Positions 36,531-45,444 of a stretch of 64,000 nucleotides of DNA are shown here, piece after piece. The position numbers and the translations under genes were made by a program. The stretch comes from Pedobacter sp. W3I1 (GTDB lineage Bacteria > Bacteroidota > Bacteroidia > Sphingobacteriales > Sphingobacteriaceae). The notes below the pieces were generated by a model. It made no database searches, was not told the origin of the DNA, and was given only the letters and a program-made list of their open reading frames with translations. The DNA lies in contig NZ_JAUSXN010000001.1 in assembly GCF_030816015.1 (NCBI RefSeq), positions 1,550,001-1,614,000 of the forward strand, in the 5' to 3' direction. Every line of letters begins with the position of its first letter. The first letter of the stretch is position 1.

Positions 36531-37555
36531 GATTCTATTTTTTTATGATCTGATTTAGTTAATTCCTGGCGGCTCTTAGCCACTTCTTGCATGATGGTTT
36601 TTAGCCTTTCTATATGTACAAGAATTTCCTGGTCGCGTTCCTCTCTTTCTTTCTTATTAATATCATTCTTGCGCATGGTATTAATAAAGTTTCTGCGTTC
36701 TTCCATCATGCGGATAGCCACCCAGAGTGTTTCTTCGGTTTTATCTGCATATTGATTATCCAAAAAGCTTTCGCTAAAAACATGGCCTGTAAAACACCTG
36801 TATCGGGTTTCTCCATTCGGTTCGTCTATTTGGGTAAGCACACCACCACAGTCTGGGCAGGTAAATGGAGTAAGTGTGCCGAGCTGTGCGGTTACAGGCA
36901 AGCTGGTTGCCATTCTTAATGTAATCGCCGATTCCAGCTTTACATCATCCGGAACGCTCGCCGCATCGCAATCGTTTCTCGAATAGAGGTCGCTAAGGAT
37001 ATAGCCCATTTCTTCAATCTGAACCCTGTAGTCAACTTCAATATTGTTTAAAACATTATTGGGCATGTCTGGAAATTCTGCATTATCAGGCTCTTGTACA
37101 ATACAGCGGCCACCACATTTTTTTATTGCCGCCATTCCAGATGTGCCATCATCCAATAAGCCGGTAAGTATAATGCCCGTTACGCAAGAATTGTAAGCAG
37201 CAGCGGCGGTACGGAACAATACATCAATAGAGGGGCGCCAGTGGTTCTCTTTCGCGCCCTGTTTGATCAAAATATGCCCTTTCTCCAACATCATATGCGA
37301 ATCGGCTGGTGCAAGATAAACCCGCCCGGTGTTTATCGGCGTTCCATCTTCGGGTACAGAGATCTTTAAAGCCGAATTTTTGCCCAGCATATTGAGTACG
37401 ACATCTACAATTGCAGCTTTGCCCAAATGGATAACGATAAACACTGCAGCATCAAGATCTGCAGGCAATTTGGTTAACAACTTGGAAACAGCTGATAATC
37501 CTCCTGCCGAAGCACCAATAGTAATAATATTTCTAACGGTTTTTGCCATAAACAT
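36527..37555 (-). CDS. CheB-type methylesterase with C-terminal zinc-ribbon-like motif
   Basis: A CheB methylesterase domain without a receiver domain. The triad is visible: S16 in ITIGASAGG, H43 in VFIVIHLG, and the Asp in ILTGLLDDGTSGM near residue 135. After it comes a Cys-rich part (FTCPDCGG, about 20 residues, then YRCFTGH) that looks like a zinc ribbon and is usual in this subgroup, and a helical tail. The ATG at 37555 shares a base with the kinase stop (TGATG), showing translational coupling. In such operons CheB probably acts on signalling partners rather than on chemoreceptors; no receptor gene is in the window. Confidence 0.88.
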   Translation of the reverse strand: MFMAKTVRNIITIGASAGGLSAVSKLLTKLPADLDAAVFIVIHLGKAAIVDVVLNMLGKNSALKISVPEDGTPINTGRVYLAPADSHMMLEKGHILIKQGAKENHWRPSIDVLFRTAAAAYNSCVTGIILTGLLDDGTSGMAAIKKCGGRCIVQEPDNAEFPDMPNNVLNNIEVDYRVQIEEMGYILSDLYSRNDCDAASVPDDVKLESAITLRMATSLPVTAQLGTLTPFTCPDCGGVLTQIDEPNGETRYRCFTGHVFSESFLDNQYADKTEETLWVAIRMMEERRNFINTMRKNDINKKEREERDQEILVHIERLKTIMQEVAKSRQELTKSDHKKIES

Positions 37556-39168
37556 CAATATTCTTTAAGTTCAAACGGATCGAAAGAAATACTGAAACAG
37601 GCACCTTCATTGTTATAAGCCCTGAAAGTTCCGTTAAGCATGGCTACCCTGTTTTTAATTCCCCTCAGTCCCGATCCGTTTCGAAGGTGGGTCTCGTTGT
37701 TGAGCTCAATTCCTTTTCCGTTATCGCAAACCGTAAGGTTTACCCGGCCGCCCTCTGTACATACCGATACCGAGGCCTGTGTTGCGCCAGAATGTTTGAT
37801 ACTGTTATTAAGAAGTTCCTGGATAATACGAAAGGCGTATAACTGTACAGCTGCAGGAAGCTGATCTGCATCCCTGTGAATTTTACTATCTACTTTGAAA
37901 AATTTGTTGCTTAACCGTTGGCTCATCTCTTTAACACCTGCGATAAATCCAAAATCTTTTAATACCGAAGGGGTAAGCTCATAAGAAATGTCCCTGATTT
38001 CCCGTATGGTCTGATCAAGGAGTTTGGTGATGGTTCCCATTTCGGCTTTTAGCTGGGCATCATTTGCCTTTTTTAAGTGGTTGATGTTAAATCTTATTCC
38101 ATAGAGAAGCTGGCAGATACTATCATGTAATGCTGCACTGATTTTTGCCCTTTCTTTTTCCTGTGCATCAAGCGCTGCCTGCGTTAAGAGCCGTTGCTGG
38201 CTGCGTTTGGTGGCTTCTTCAATGTCCAGAGCGCGTTTGCGCTCAGAAATATCAAATAAAATTCCCGTAAAATAACAGGCTTCACCAGGATTTGAAATTT
38301 CCCTGCCTTTTGCCATAATGATTTTTGGCATTCCATGATCTGACTTTAAGCGGAATTCCATATCAATTTCCCGAAGTGCACCACTTTTGTCACATACCGA
38401 TCTTATTTTTTCCTGGTCTTCGCGCACCACCAGTTCCAATAAACTGGCTAAGGTATTGTCAAAGCTGACCGAATTAATGGAAAGTATGTTTTTACTAAAT
38501 TCGTCAAAAAACACCTCTTGCCGGTCGGGCCAGATACTCCAGGTGCCGGTTACCGAGGCTTTAAGGGTTTGGTTAAGACGTTCGGTTGTTTCTTTAAGTA
38601 CCTGGGCGGCATTTCTTGATTCGGTGACATCGGTAAGTGTAATATAGTATTCTGGGGCAGAAGTGAGCGGGTTTATCATCGCTATTCCGCCAAGTTGTAC
38701 GTGCATCACCTGTCCCTGTGAGCTGCGCATCAGGGTTTCGTAATTCCGCCTGCTGCCCACAGCTTCGAGGCTGTTGATAAAAACATAAAAATCTTCTTTT
38801 ACCTCGGGTACAATCCAATAAGAAAGGTGTTTGCCCAATATGGCATCTTTACCAGCATCTAATAATTCGATGCCGCTGCGGTTAATTTCTCTTATCGTAC
38901 CTAATGAGTCGAGAATGAAATAGCCGATTGGAGCCGCGTCGAAAAATCCGGTAAACCTCGAACGCTCCATATCGATTGAACGGTACGATTGGCGCAGTTC
39001 ATCGTTCTGCATATCCACTTCCAGTTCGTGAATTTCCAGTTCATTGAGCAATACAGCCAGTTCGCTGTCGGGCAATGTCCGATGTTCTGCACCAGATCTT
39101 ACACTTAAAAGCTCTTCAGCTTTAGACCTCAGCGCAGAAAGAATAACCTCTTTTGATGTCCTGTTCAC
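37555..39168 (-). CDS. PAS-domain sensor histidine kinase (HisKA_3)
   Basis: A soluble 537-residue kinase. An N-terminal helical part of about 70 residues is followed by two PAS domains (about 75-190, with FDAAPIGYFILDSLGTI, and 195-310, ending FTGILFDISERKRAL). Then come the HisKA_3 dimerisation helix with the phosphoacceptor His in AALHDSICQLLYG (near 344) and the ATPase domain with VCDNGKGIEL. No membrane helix is seen, so it senses inside the cell. The start codon is GTG at 39168, seven bases after the CheB-CheR stop. The NarL regulator two genes on is its likely partner. Confidence 0.9.
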   Translation of the reverse strand: MNRTSKEVILSALRSKAEELLSVRSGAEHRTLPDSELAVLLNELEIHELEVDMQNDELRQSYRSIDMERSRFTGFFDAAPIGYFILDSLGTIREINRSGIELLDAGKDAILGKHLSYWIVPEVKEDFYVFINSLEAVGSRRNYETLMRSSQGQVMHVQLGGIAMINPLTSAPEYYITLTDVTESRNAAQVLKETTERLNQTLKASVTGTWSIWPDRQEVFFDEFSKNILSINSVSFDNTLASLLELVVREDQEKIRSVCDKSGALREIDMEFRLKSDHGMPKIIMAKGREISNPGEACYFTGILFDISERKRALDIEEATKRSQQRLLTQAALDAQEKERAKISAALHDSICQLLYGIRFNINHLKKANDAQLKAEMGTITKLLDQTIREIRDISYELTPSVLKDFGFIAGVKEMSQRLSNKFFKVDSKIHRDADQLPAAVQLYAFRIIQELLNNSIKHSGATQASVSVCTEGGRVNLTVCDNGKGIELNNETHLRNGSGLRGIKNRVAMLNGTFRAYNNEGACFSISFDPFELKEY

Positions 39169-39175
39169 CTGTTTT

Positions 39176-42109
39176 TTATTTTTCTTTAAAACTAAGTACT
39201 ATGATTAAAGTATTCTCTGTTCCTTTTTCCATTATCCTGTCTATTTTAATCTGTAAGTGTTTAATACCCATCCCATTAAAATGATGCTGTACATAAACCT
39301 CTTCGTTCGCAGGTGATGAATCAGAGAGCTTATCAGAGAGAAGATCCATCTGCCATTTATTAATAACAATTTCGGTGAAAGAAAGTTCTCTGATTTCGTA
39401 TTCTTGTATACGGAACATGTTCTGGAACTTTTCATTACATACCAGTACCTTACGGTCGGCATCCAGTACCACGGTGGCCTGCGGATGTAAATCGGCGGTC
39501 GACTGTGCATACTGCAGGAGTCCGAGCATCCTGGCATTCATGGATTTAATCGGTGTAATTTTGGTAAAGGCTAATACTGCACCGTTTATAAAATTGTCCA
39601 TGGTGCGGTATGGCATAATGCGCAGGTTGTACCACTCGCCTTTTTTAGTTTTAATTTCGAGTTCCTTGCCAGAGAGGCTATCGATCACCTCTTTGATGGT
39701 GAGTTCGATCGATGGATATTCAAAATTGGAAACAATATGGGTGATGGAACGGCCAATATCCGAAGAAATAACATTAAATAGTCTGGTTACCTGTGGGGTA
39801 AAACGTAATATATTAAGCTGGTTATCGAGAAATATAGTGCCAATTTCCGTATTATCCAGCAGATTTTTCATGTCGTTGTTGAGCTGGGTAAGTTCCTCTG
39901 CCTTGTTCTGGTATTGCAGGTTAATGGTCATCAATTCTTCATTGAGCGACTGCATTTCTTCTTTGGTCGTAAGTGCTTCCTCATTGGTGCTCTGCAATTC
40001 TTCGTTGGTGCTTTGGAGCTCCTCATTGGTCGACTTAAGTTCTTCGAGAGAGGTTTCCATCTGTTCGATGGTGGTATGGAGCTGCTGCTTGGTGTAAGTA
40101 AGCTCTTTCTCCAATTCCTCAACGACTCCTTCACTGATGTTGCCTGAAGATTTAGATTTTCTTCCAGGTAGTTTCTTTACCGGACCTTTTTCATGAAAAC
40201 TAACCAATAAGAGGCCATGCAGTGCTGGCTCTGTCAGGTAATCAACAGAAAAGTCCATCAGGTAGGTGCGGTTGTCTTCCTTGATCTTAATGTCAGTAAT
40301 TTCGACCTTCGACTGGTTCATTATACAGAGGTGGATGGCGTTGCCCAGTACATATTTAAGTTCTTCCCTTACCATCCTGTGGATATTCATTACCGCCTCG
40401 CCAGGGTTTAATTGAATAAACCGGTTTGTTTTGCCGTTGATATATAGTATTTCTCCTTTTTCATTAAGCAATAATGAAGCTGGCGTGTAGTTTTCGATTA
40501 ATACCTTGTTAAAGTTTTCTGCGATTGGGTTTTTGGCCACGGCTTTAGCCAGCCCGTCTGTTTTACTCAGTTTATCCTGATTGGCGATATGGAAAGGGAA
40601 ATCGAGAATTTTGCCAAGTGAGCTAACCCCTTCTTTTCTTTCAAAGATTTTCCACTTCGAATCTACACTGTTAAAAATATCATGAAATGTACCTACAGAT
40701 TCTGCAGGGCCAAGGAAAAGCAGCCCGTTTGGCTGCAACGAGTAATGGAAAACGGGAATGATCTTTTTCTGCAGTTCTGTGGTCAGGTAAATCATTACGT
40801 TACGGCAGCAGAGTAAATCAAGCCTGGTAAAAGGTGCATCTTTGATCAGGTTATGCTGTGCAAACACGATCATCTCGCGGATTTCTTTTTTTACTGTATA
40901 ACCGTTTGGTTTTTTAACAAAAAACCTTTCGAGCTGTTGTGAAGATAACTCTGCGACAATGTTAGAAAAATAAAAACCTGCACGGGCGTGTTCTATGGCG
41001 TTTGGATCCAGATCGGTAGCAAAAATCTGTGCCTTTGGTTTCCGCTTCGATTTAAGGCTGTCGAGATATTCAGTGATAATGATGGCCACCGAGTAGGCTT
41101 CCTCTCCGGTTGAACAGCCTGCAATCCATACCCTGATTGGTTCTTCTACGCTTTTTTGCCTAAGCAACCTGGATATCTGATCTTTTAAGCTTTCGAAGGC
41201 ATGGCGGTCTCTAAAAAATTTGGTCACCCCGATCAACAGTTCATTAAAAAGAATCTCAATCTCTCCAGGGTTTTCCCTTAGGTAATTTACATAACTTTCA
41301 TAGTCTGCCAGTTGATGGAAGGCAATGCGGCGTTCAATACGCCTGGAAATGGTATTTTTTTTATATAAGGTGAAATCATGTCCGGTTTGCGAACGCAATA
41401 ACATCAGTATTTTTTGGATATGTACTTTATTGGTTTGTGGTGATACCAGTTCTTCATTGGCCCCGGCCAACGCCGGGTGGTTAAGGTACTGGATCAGTTT
41501 TAAAGGCATTTCTTCTGGCGGAAGAATATAATCTGACAGATGGGTTTTGATCGCCGCAGAAGGCATGCTCGGATACTCGGCTGTATCAGGGTCTTGTACC
41601 ATGGCCATACCCAGTTTTTCCTTAATCATCCTGAGCCCCGTTTCCCCGTCAGCGCCCAAACCCGAAAAGATAACGGCTACCGCCTTATTCCACTGGTCTT
41701 CTGCCAGGCTTTGTAAGAAATAATCGATGGACATGTGTGCACCTTTTTGCCGGGATGCACTAAAGAGCAAAAGATGCCCGTTATGGATACCCATATCTGT
41801 GCGGGGAGGAATAATATAAATATGATTTTCACGTACCTCAGTTCCATCTTCTGCAGTTAATATGGGCATGCTGGTTGAGCCCTTAAGCAATTTAATGTAA
41901 TCGAGTCCTTCGGCTTCATCCTGGTGAACAATTATTACGAATGCCATTCCCGACCTGGCAGGCATATGGGTGAAGAATTTTTGATAAGCAGATAAAGACC
42001 CACTGGCCCCACCCATACCAATTATTGGAAAAGTTCCTGTTTTTTGTGGCATTTCCATGTTCAGTTCTGCTGCGGGATGTGACAGCGCACCATCTTGGTT
42101 TTCTTGCAT
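39176..42109 (-). CDS. CheB-CheR-PAS fusion signalling protein
   Basis: A soluble multi-domain protein of about 977 residues. In order: CheB-like domain (about 28-200), CheR methyltransferase (about 240-485, with VWIAGCSTGEEAYSVA for SAM and DLLCCRNVMIYL), a PAS-like region, a long coiled coil (about 665-755, with repeated TNEELQS units) and one or two PAS domains. The CheB nucleophile segment reads GGASGSL instead of GASxGG, so Ser is displaced by one; His (IIVHQD) and Asp (SGLGADGETG) remain. The frame opens at a TTG at 42205; the ATG near 42109 is preferred. First gene of the operon. Confidence 0.88.
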   Translation of the reverse strand: MQENQDGALSHPAAELNMEMPQKTGTFPIIGMGGASGSLSAYQKFFTHMPARSGMAFVIIVHQDEAEGLDYIKLLKGSTSMPILTAEDGTEVRENHIYIIPPRTDMGIHNGHLLLFSASRQKGAHMSIDYFLQSLAEDQWNKAVAVIFSGLGADGETGLRMIKEKLGMAMVQDPDTAEYPSMPSAAIKTHLSDYILPPEEMPLKLIQYLNHPALAGANEELVSPQTNKVHIQKILMLLRSQTGHDFTLYKKNTISRRIERRIAFHQLADYESYVNYLRENPGEIEILFNELLIGVTKFFRDRHAFESLKDQISRLLRQKSVEEPIRVWIAGCSTGEEAYSVAIIITEYLDSLKSKRKPKAQIFATDLDPNAIEHARAGFYFSNIVAELSSQQLERFFVKKPNGYTVKKEIREMIVFAQHNLIKDAPFTRLDLLCCRNVMIYLTTELQKKIIPVFHYSLQPNGLLFLGPAESVGTFHDIFNSVDSKWKIFERKEGVSSLGKILDFPFHIANQDKLSKTDGLAKAVAKNPIAENFNKVLIENYTPASLLLNEKGEILYINGKTNRFIQLNPGEAVMNIHRMVREELKYVLGNAIHLCIMNQSKVEITDIKIKEDNRTYLMDFSVDYLTEPALHGLLLVSFHEKGPVKKLPGRKSKSSGNISEGVVEELEKELTYTKQQLHTTIEQMETSLEELKSTNEELQSTNEELQSTNEEALTTKEEMQSLNEELMTINLQYQNKAEELTQLNNDMKNLLDNTEIGTIFLDNQLNILRFTPQVTRLFNVISSDIGRSITHIVSNFEYPSIELTIKEVIDSLSGKELEIKTKKGEWYNLRIMPYRTMDNFINGAVLAFTKITPIKSMNARMLGLLQYAQSTADLHPQATVVLDADRKVLVCNEKFQNMFRIQEYEIRELSFTEIVINKWQMDLLSDKLSDSSPANEEVYVQHHFNGMGIKHLQIKIDRIMEKGTENTLIIVLSFKEK

Positions 42110-42779
42110 GTTTTTTTGTTTTTTGCGGATCGCGATTACCATCGGGAATTGGTAGTCTGCAATTAGCATCCTTCTTATATTGCTCACTGGGAGCATTGCC
42201 TTCAAGTTGGAATTTAGACCACATCTGGGCGTACAAGTGCATTAGCCAGGCATCCGCATGAAAGTTAAGGCATAAATATAGGCGAAATTTCCTATGTGTC
42301 AAAGCAGGTAAACGCTTCTGTAAAAAATCAGGAAGCTTCCATTTTAGTGCTGCAAAGGCTTTTTATGCCTTAAATCCTGTTCGAAAAGAATACAATATGG
42401 ATTTAAAGGTTTTTGAAAGACAGTACCACTAAAAAAATAAAAGGCGCGCGAGGTACTGTTACGTGTTAAAAATGTTACAATTTGAATGATTGGGCTCATC
42501 TTTAATTTGATTTTGACAATGCTTTCTGCCTTTGGTTTTATGGTATAGAATAGCGGTAAAACTGTGTTTACATAAAGGAATCTCTTAATTTTCAAACATG
42601 GATCAAATTTCCTTGTCAATTTTTTTTCAATCGTGCCGGGCCATCTGAGTAAAATTGTAGTACTTCTTTCAGGTGATAAAAAACCATTTTTATTCCATAG
42701 AAAGCGTATTAACCTCCTTCAGAACGGGTATAAATTACGTTAACCAATCTGCAAATTGTGCTGTTATTTATATAGCAAA
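42110..42779. other. Spacer between divergent genes
   Basis: About 670 bases between the CheB-CheR start and the small gene at 42780 hold no supported gene. No hairpin or repeat stands out. Promoters for both directions must lie here; no strong match to the -33/-7 pair was found by eye. Confidence 0.5.
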
Positions 42780-43001
42780 ATGAAGATGGATATGGGAAAT
42801 CATAATTCAGGGAAAAACAGCAAAAATGCGCTGGCAAACGAACGCATTGGTGCACAGTGTAATAAAGGTAAAATACCTGCAGATTCTTCAGGTACCGTGG
42901 GTTCAAATAGGTCAGTAGGGAATTTAAAAAAGAAACTGACCAGCGATGGAGGCAAAGATCAAAGCCAGGAATGGGAGAGTCCATTAATCAGGGGAATATG
43001 A
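42780..43001 (+). CDS. Small hydrophilic protein, 73 residues
   Basis: A basic to neutral hydrophilic protein from the ATG at 42780 (MKMDMGNHNSGKNSKNALANE), rich in Asn, Lys, Ser and Gly, with one Cys and no hydrophobic segment. The frame opens eight codons upstream, but those codons (MCCYLYSK) look unlike the rest. It precedes the MFS transporter by 77 bases on the same strand. Function unknown; probably disordered like the other small proteins of the window. Confidence 0.5.
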   Translation: MKMDMGNHNSGKNSKNALANERIGAQCNKGKIPADSSGTVGSNRSVGNLKKKLTSDGGKDQSQEWESPLIRGI

Positions 43002-43078
43002 ATTGAAAACGCTCCGGATTTGTCGATCAGTTGAAAGCATAGCCAAACAGCCGGGTGCTTTTAATTAAACCAATTGTT

Positions 43079-44581
43079 ATGCTATTACCAAAGGAAGCGC
43101 TTAGCGAGCAGGATGTACAAAAAGGATTAAAAATTGTAATATGGGACGGTTTGGCCGCAGAGGTGATGACCGTTTTTTCCAGTGGCGCTTTTTTGGTTTC
43201 GATGGCCTTGCTTTTAGGGGCAAACAGTATGCAGATCGGATTATTGGCAGCACTGCCGTTGGCCACAAATGTTTTTCAACTGGCATCGATATGGCTGGTT
43301 AGCCGCTATCACAACAGGCGTATTGTTGCTGTTTTATGTGCTTACTTTGCACGGGTTCCATTGTTGTTGGTTGGTTTAAGCGTACTCGTATTTTCCGGGC
43401 TTTCACTGAATCTACTGATTTTTATGCTTTTCTTTCATTATGTATTTGGTTCGATAGCCGGGCCAAGCTGGAACTCCTGGATGAAAGATATGGTGCCGGA
43501 AAATATGCTTGGTGAATATTTTTCCAGGCGCAGCCGTTACACACAAACACTTAATGTAGTTTTGAGCATAGCGCTGGCACTCCTGTTAGATTGGGTTAAA
43601 AATCGGTATCCAGACTATCAGCTTAGTGTTTATGCCCTGTTTTTTATGATTGCGGGAAGCATTGGCCTCATTGGTAGTTTTGTCCTTTCCAAGGCTCAGG
43701 AACCCCAGTCATATCTTTCAGACAGTAATATTTTTGCGCTGTTTAAAAGTCCGCTCAAGAATCCTAACTTTCGCAGATTGCTGGTTTTCAATTGTGCCTG
43801 GGCATTTGCACTTAATATGGCAACGCCATTTTTTACTGTTTTTATGTTAACCTCTTTAAAACTCCCGATCTCTTATGTGATCATTTTGGGTGTTGCTGGT
43901 CAGCTTGCAGGTATTTTGACACTTCAGCTCTGGGGAACATTTTCTGACCGTTACAGTAATAAAAGTATTATCGCGGCCGCCGCACCACTTTACATTCTGT
44001 GTATTTTGGCCTGGTGTTTTGTTGGTATTTATACCCACCAGTACGCTAATGTGTTATTATTATTGGCTATTCACGTGTTTAGTGGTTTCGCGGCTGCAGG
44101 CATTAACCTTTCCCTTAATAATATCGGGCTCAAATTGGCGCCAAAAAAAGATGCAATCGTCTATCTTTCAGTTAAAAATATTGTTGTTGCTGTAGCCTCT
44201 TCTTTAGGGCCATTGGCAGGCGGAATGCTTGCAGTTTACTTTGCCGAACGAAAACTATTGATGACGATAGACTGGAGCAGCCCGGTAATCCATAAGACTT
44301 TTAAACTGCTCGAACTGCATGAGTGGAACTTCCTCTTTATAATTGGTGCATTGCTTGCCCTGGTTGCGCTCAACAGGCTTTCGCGTGTAAAAGAGCTCGG
44401 AGAAATCCATAAAGACATCGTCCGCAGGATTATGCGTAAAACCATCAAAAACAATCTACGGGATTATTTTCTGATCGGAGATCTCATCTCCATTAACGAA
44501 CAGTTAAAAGCCACTGTCAGGGCGAGGCGCAACAGGCATAAAGGCACTGGAACGGTTGATGACCAAACACCTCTGGCTTAG
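43079..44581 (+). CDS. MFS transporter
   Basis: A 500-residue membrane protein with about 12 hydrophobic helices, starting MLLPKEALSEQDVQKGLKIV. A first helix at about 25-45 (TVFSSGAFLVSMALLLGANS) is followed by helices through residue 430, and the cytoplasmic C-terminus is long and basic. An MFS loop motif is visible as WGTFSDRYSNKS between helices 8 and 9. The substrate cannot be inferred. The frame also opens at a GTG at 43055. Its stop directly abuts the convergent regulator stop at 44582. A role in exporting a product of the heptose cluster is possible but unproven. Confidence 0.87.
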   Translation: MLLPKEALSEQDVQKGLKIVIWDGLAAEVMTVFSSGAFLVSMALLLGANSMQIGLLAALPLATNVFQLASIWLVSRYHNRRIVAVLCAYFARVPLLLVGLSVLVFSGLSLNLLIFMLFFHYVFGSIAGPSWNSWMKDMVPENMLGEYFSRRSRYTQTLNVVLSIALALLLDWVKNRYPDYQLSVYALFFMIAGSIGLIGSFVLSKAQEPQSYLSDSNIFALFKSPLKNPNFRRLLVFNCAWAFALNMATPFFTVFMLTSLKLPISYVIILGVAGQLAGILTLQLWGTFSDRYSNKSIIAAAAPLYILCILAWCFVGIYTHQYANVLLLLAIHVFSGFAAAGINLSLNNIGLKLAPKKDAIVYLSVKNIVVAVASSLGPLAGGMLAVYFAERKLLMTIDWSSPVIHKTFKLLELHEWNFLFIIGALLALVALNRLSRVKELGEIHKDIVRRIMRKTIKNNLRDYFLIGDLISINEQLKATVRARRNRHKGTGTVDDQTPLA

Positions 44582-45226
44582 TTAGTTTAAAATAAGCCCA
44601 TAACGGAAAGCGAAGCCGATCAGTTCTGCGGTATTTTTTGAAGTAGTTTTTTCGATAAGATTCTGACGGTGGCCTTCTACTGTGCGCCTGCTGATGAAAA
44701 GTTTCTCTGCAATTTCATTATTGGTACATCCCTGCGCAATAAGTTGCAGGATTTCGCTCTCGCGTGAGGTAAAAGTAATATCCGGAGAAAGTTCCGGTTT
44801 TTTCTCCTGCATTACGCGGTCTACCATTTTTACACTTAAGTCTGCACCAAGATAACGCCCGCCAGAATGGATATGCCTGATGGCAAAAATAAGTTCGCTC
44901 GGTTGAACACTTTTACTCAGATAACCAAGGCAGCCATTTTGAAAAGCCTGGGCCACATAATTTTCATCATCAGAAACAGACAGTACCATGGTTTTAATTG
45001 AAGGCCGTTCTGTTTTGAGTTTGCTGATCAGTGAAAAGCCATCCATAACAGGCATACTCAGATCTGAAATCACAATATCAGGATCCAAACCCGAATCGAT
45101 CAATCCCAACACCTGATGTCCGTCTGATGCCTCTCCTATAACTTTAATTTCCTCTCCGGAATTTAACAGCATCTTAATGCCATCTCTTACTACATGATGG
45201 TCATCAGCCAATATTACTTTAATCAT
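44582..45226 (-). CDS. NarL/LuxR-type response regulator
   Basis: A 214-residue regulator with receiver domain (VILADDHHVVRDGIKMLL, phosphoacceptor Asp in VISDLSMPVMDG, Lys in YLSKSVQPSE) and LuxR helix-turn-helix (SRESEILQLIAQGCTNNEIAEKLF, RRTVEGHRQNLIEKT). It is close in sequence style to the regulator at 35883, so the two are paralogs. No kinase gene is adjacent, so it is an orphan. Divergently placed 218 bases from the carbamoyltransferase gene, it could control the heptose cluster; that is only inference from position. Confidence 0.92.
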   Translation of the reverse strand: MIKVILADDHHVVRDGIKMLLNSGEEIKVIGEASDGHQVLGLIDSGLDPDIVISDLSMPVMDGFSLISKLKTERPSIKTMVLSVSDDENYVAQAFQNGCLGYLSKSVQPSELIFAIRHIHSGGRYLGADLSVKMVDRVMQEKKPELSPDITFTSRESEILQLIAQGCTNNEIAEKLFISRRTVEGHRQNLIEKTTSKNTAELIGFAFRYGLILN

Positions 45227-45444
45227 AATAATTTAAAATGTAATCGTTCGCCAGTAATGGTCATTAATACTAAAATAACATAGCTGAAAAAACAAAAGTT
45301 TTACGCGGGGTAAAAACTCCCGCACTTTAGGTATTTATACGATTACCGGTAGTGGTTATACCTGTTTAAAAAAAAACAAAATCCTCTGACAATAGAAGAT
45401 GTTTATAAGCTGAACTACTTCCTTCACTTAAACCTAATATCAAT

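Noticed and set aside
39375-40097. 240-codon plus-strand frame inside the CheB-CheR-PAS gene
   Set aside because: Ser/Leu-rich mirror of the coiled coil and PAS coding sequence; no independent start context or family pattern.
45305-45323. Hairpin GCGGG/CCCGC in the spacer between the regulator and the carbamoyltransferase
   Set aside because: No T run follows on either strand and it does not resemble a known riboswitch; noted only as a possible operator.
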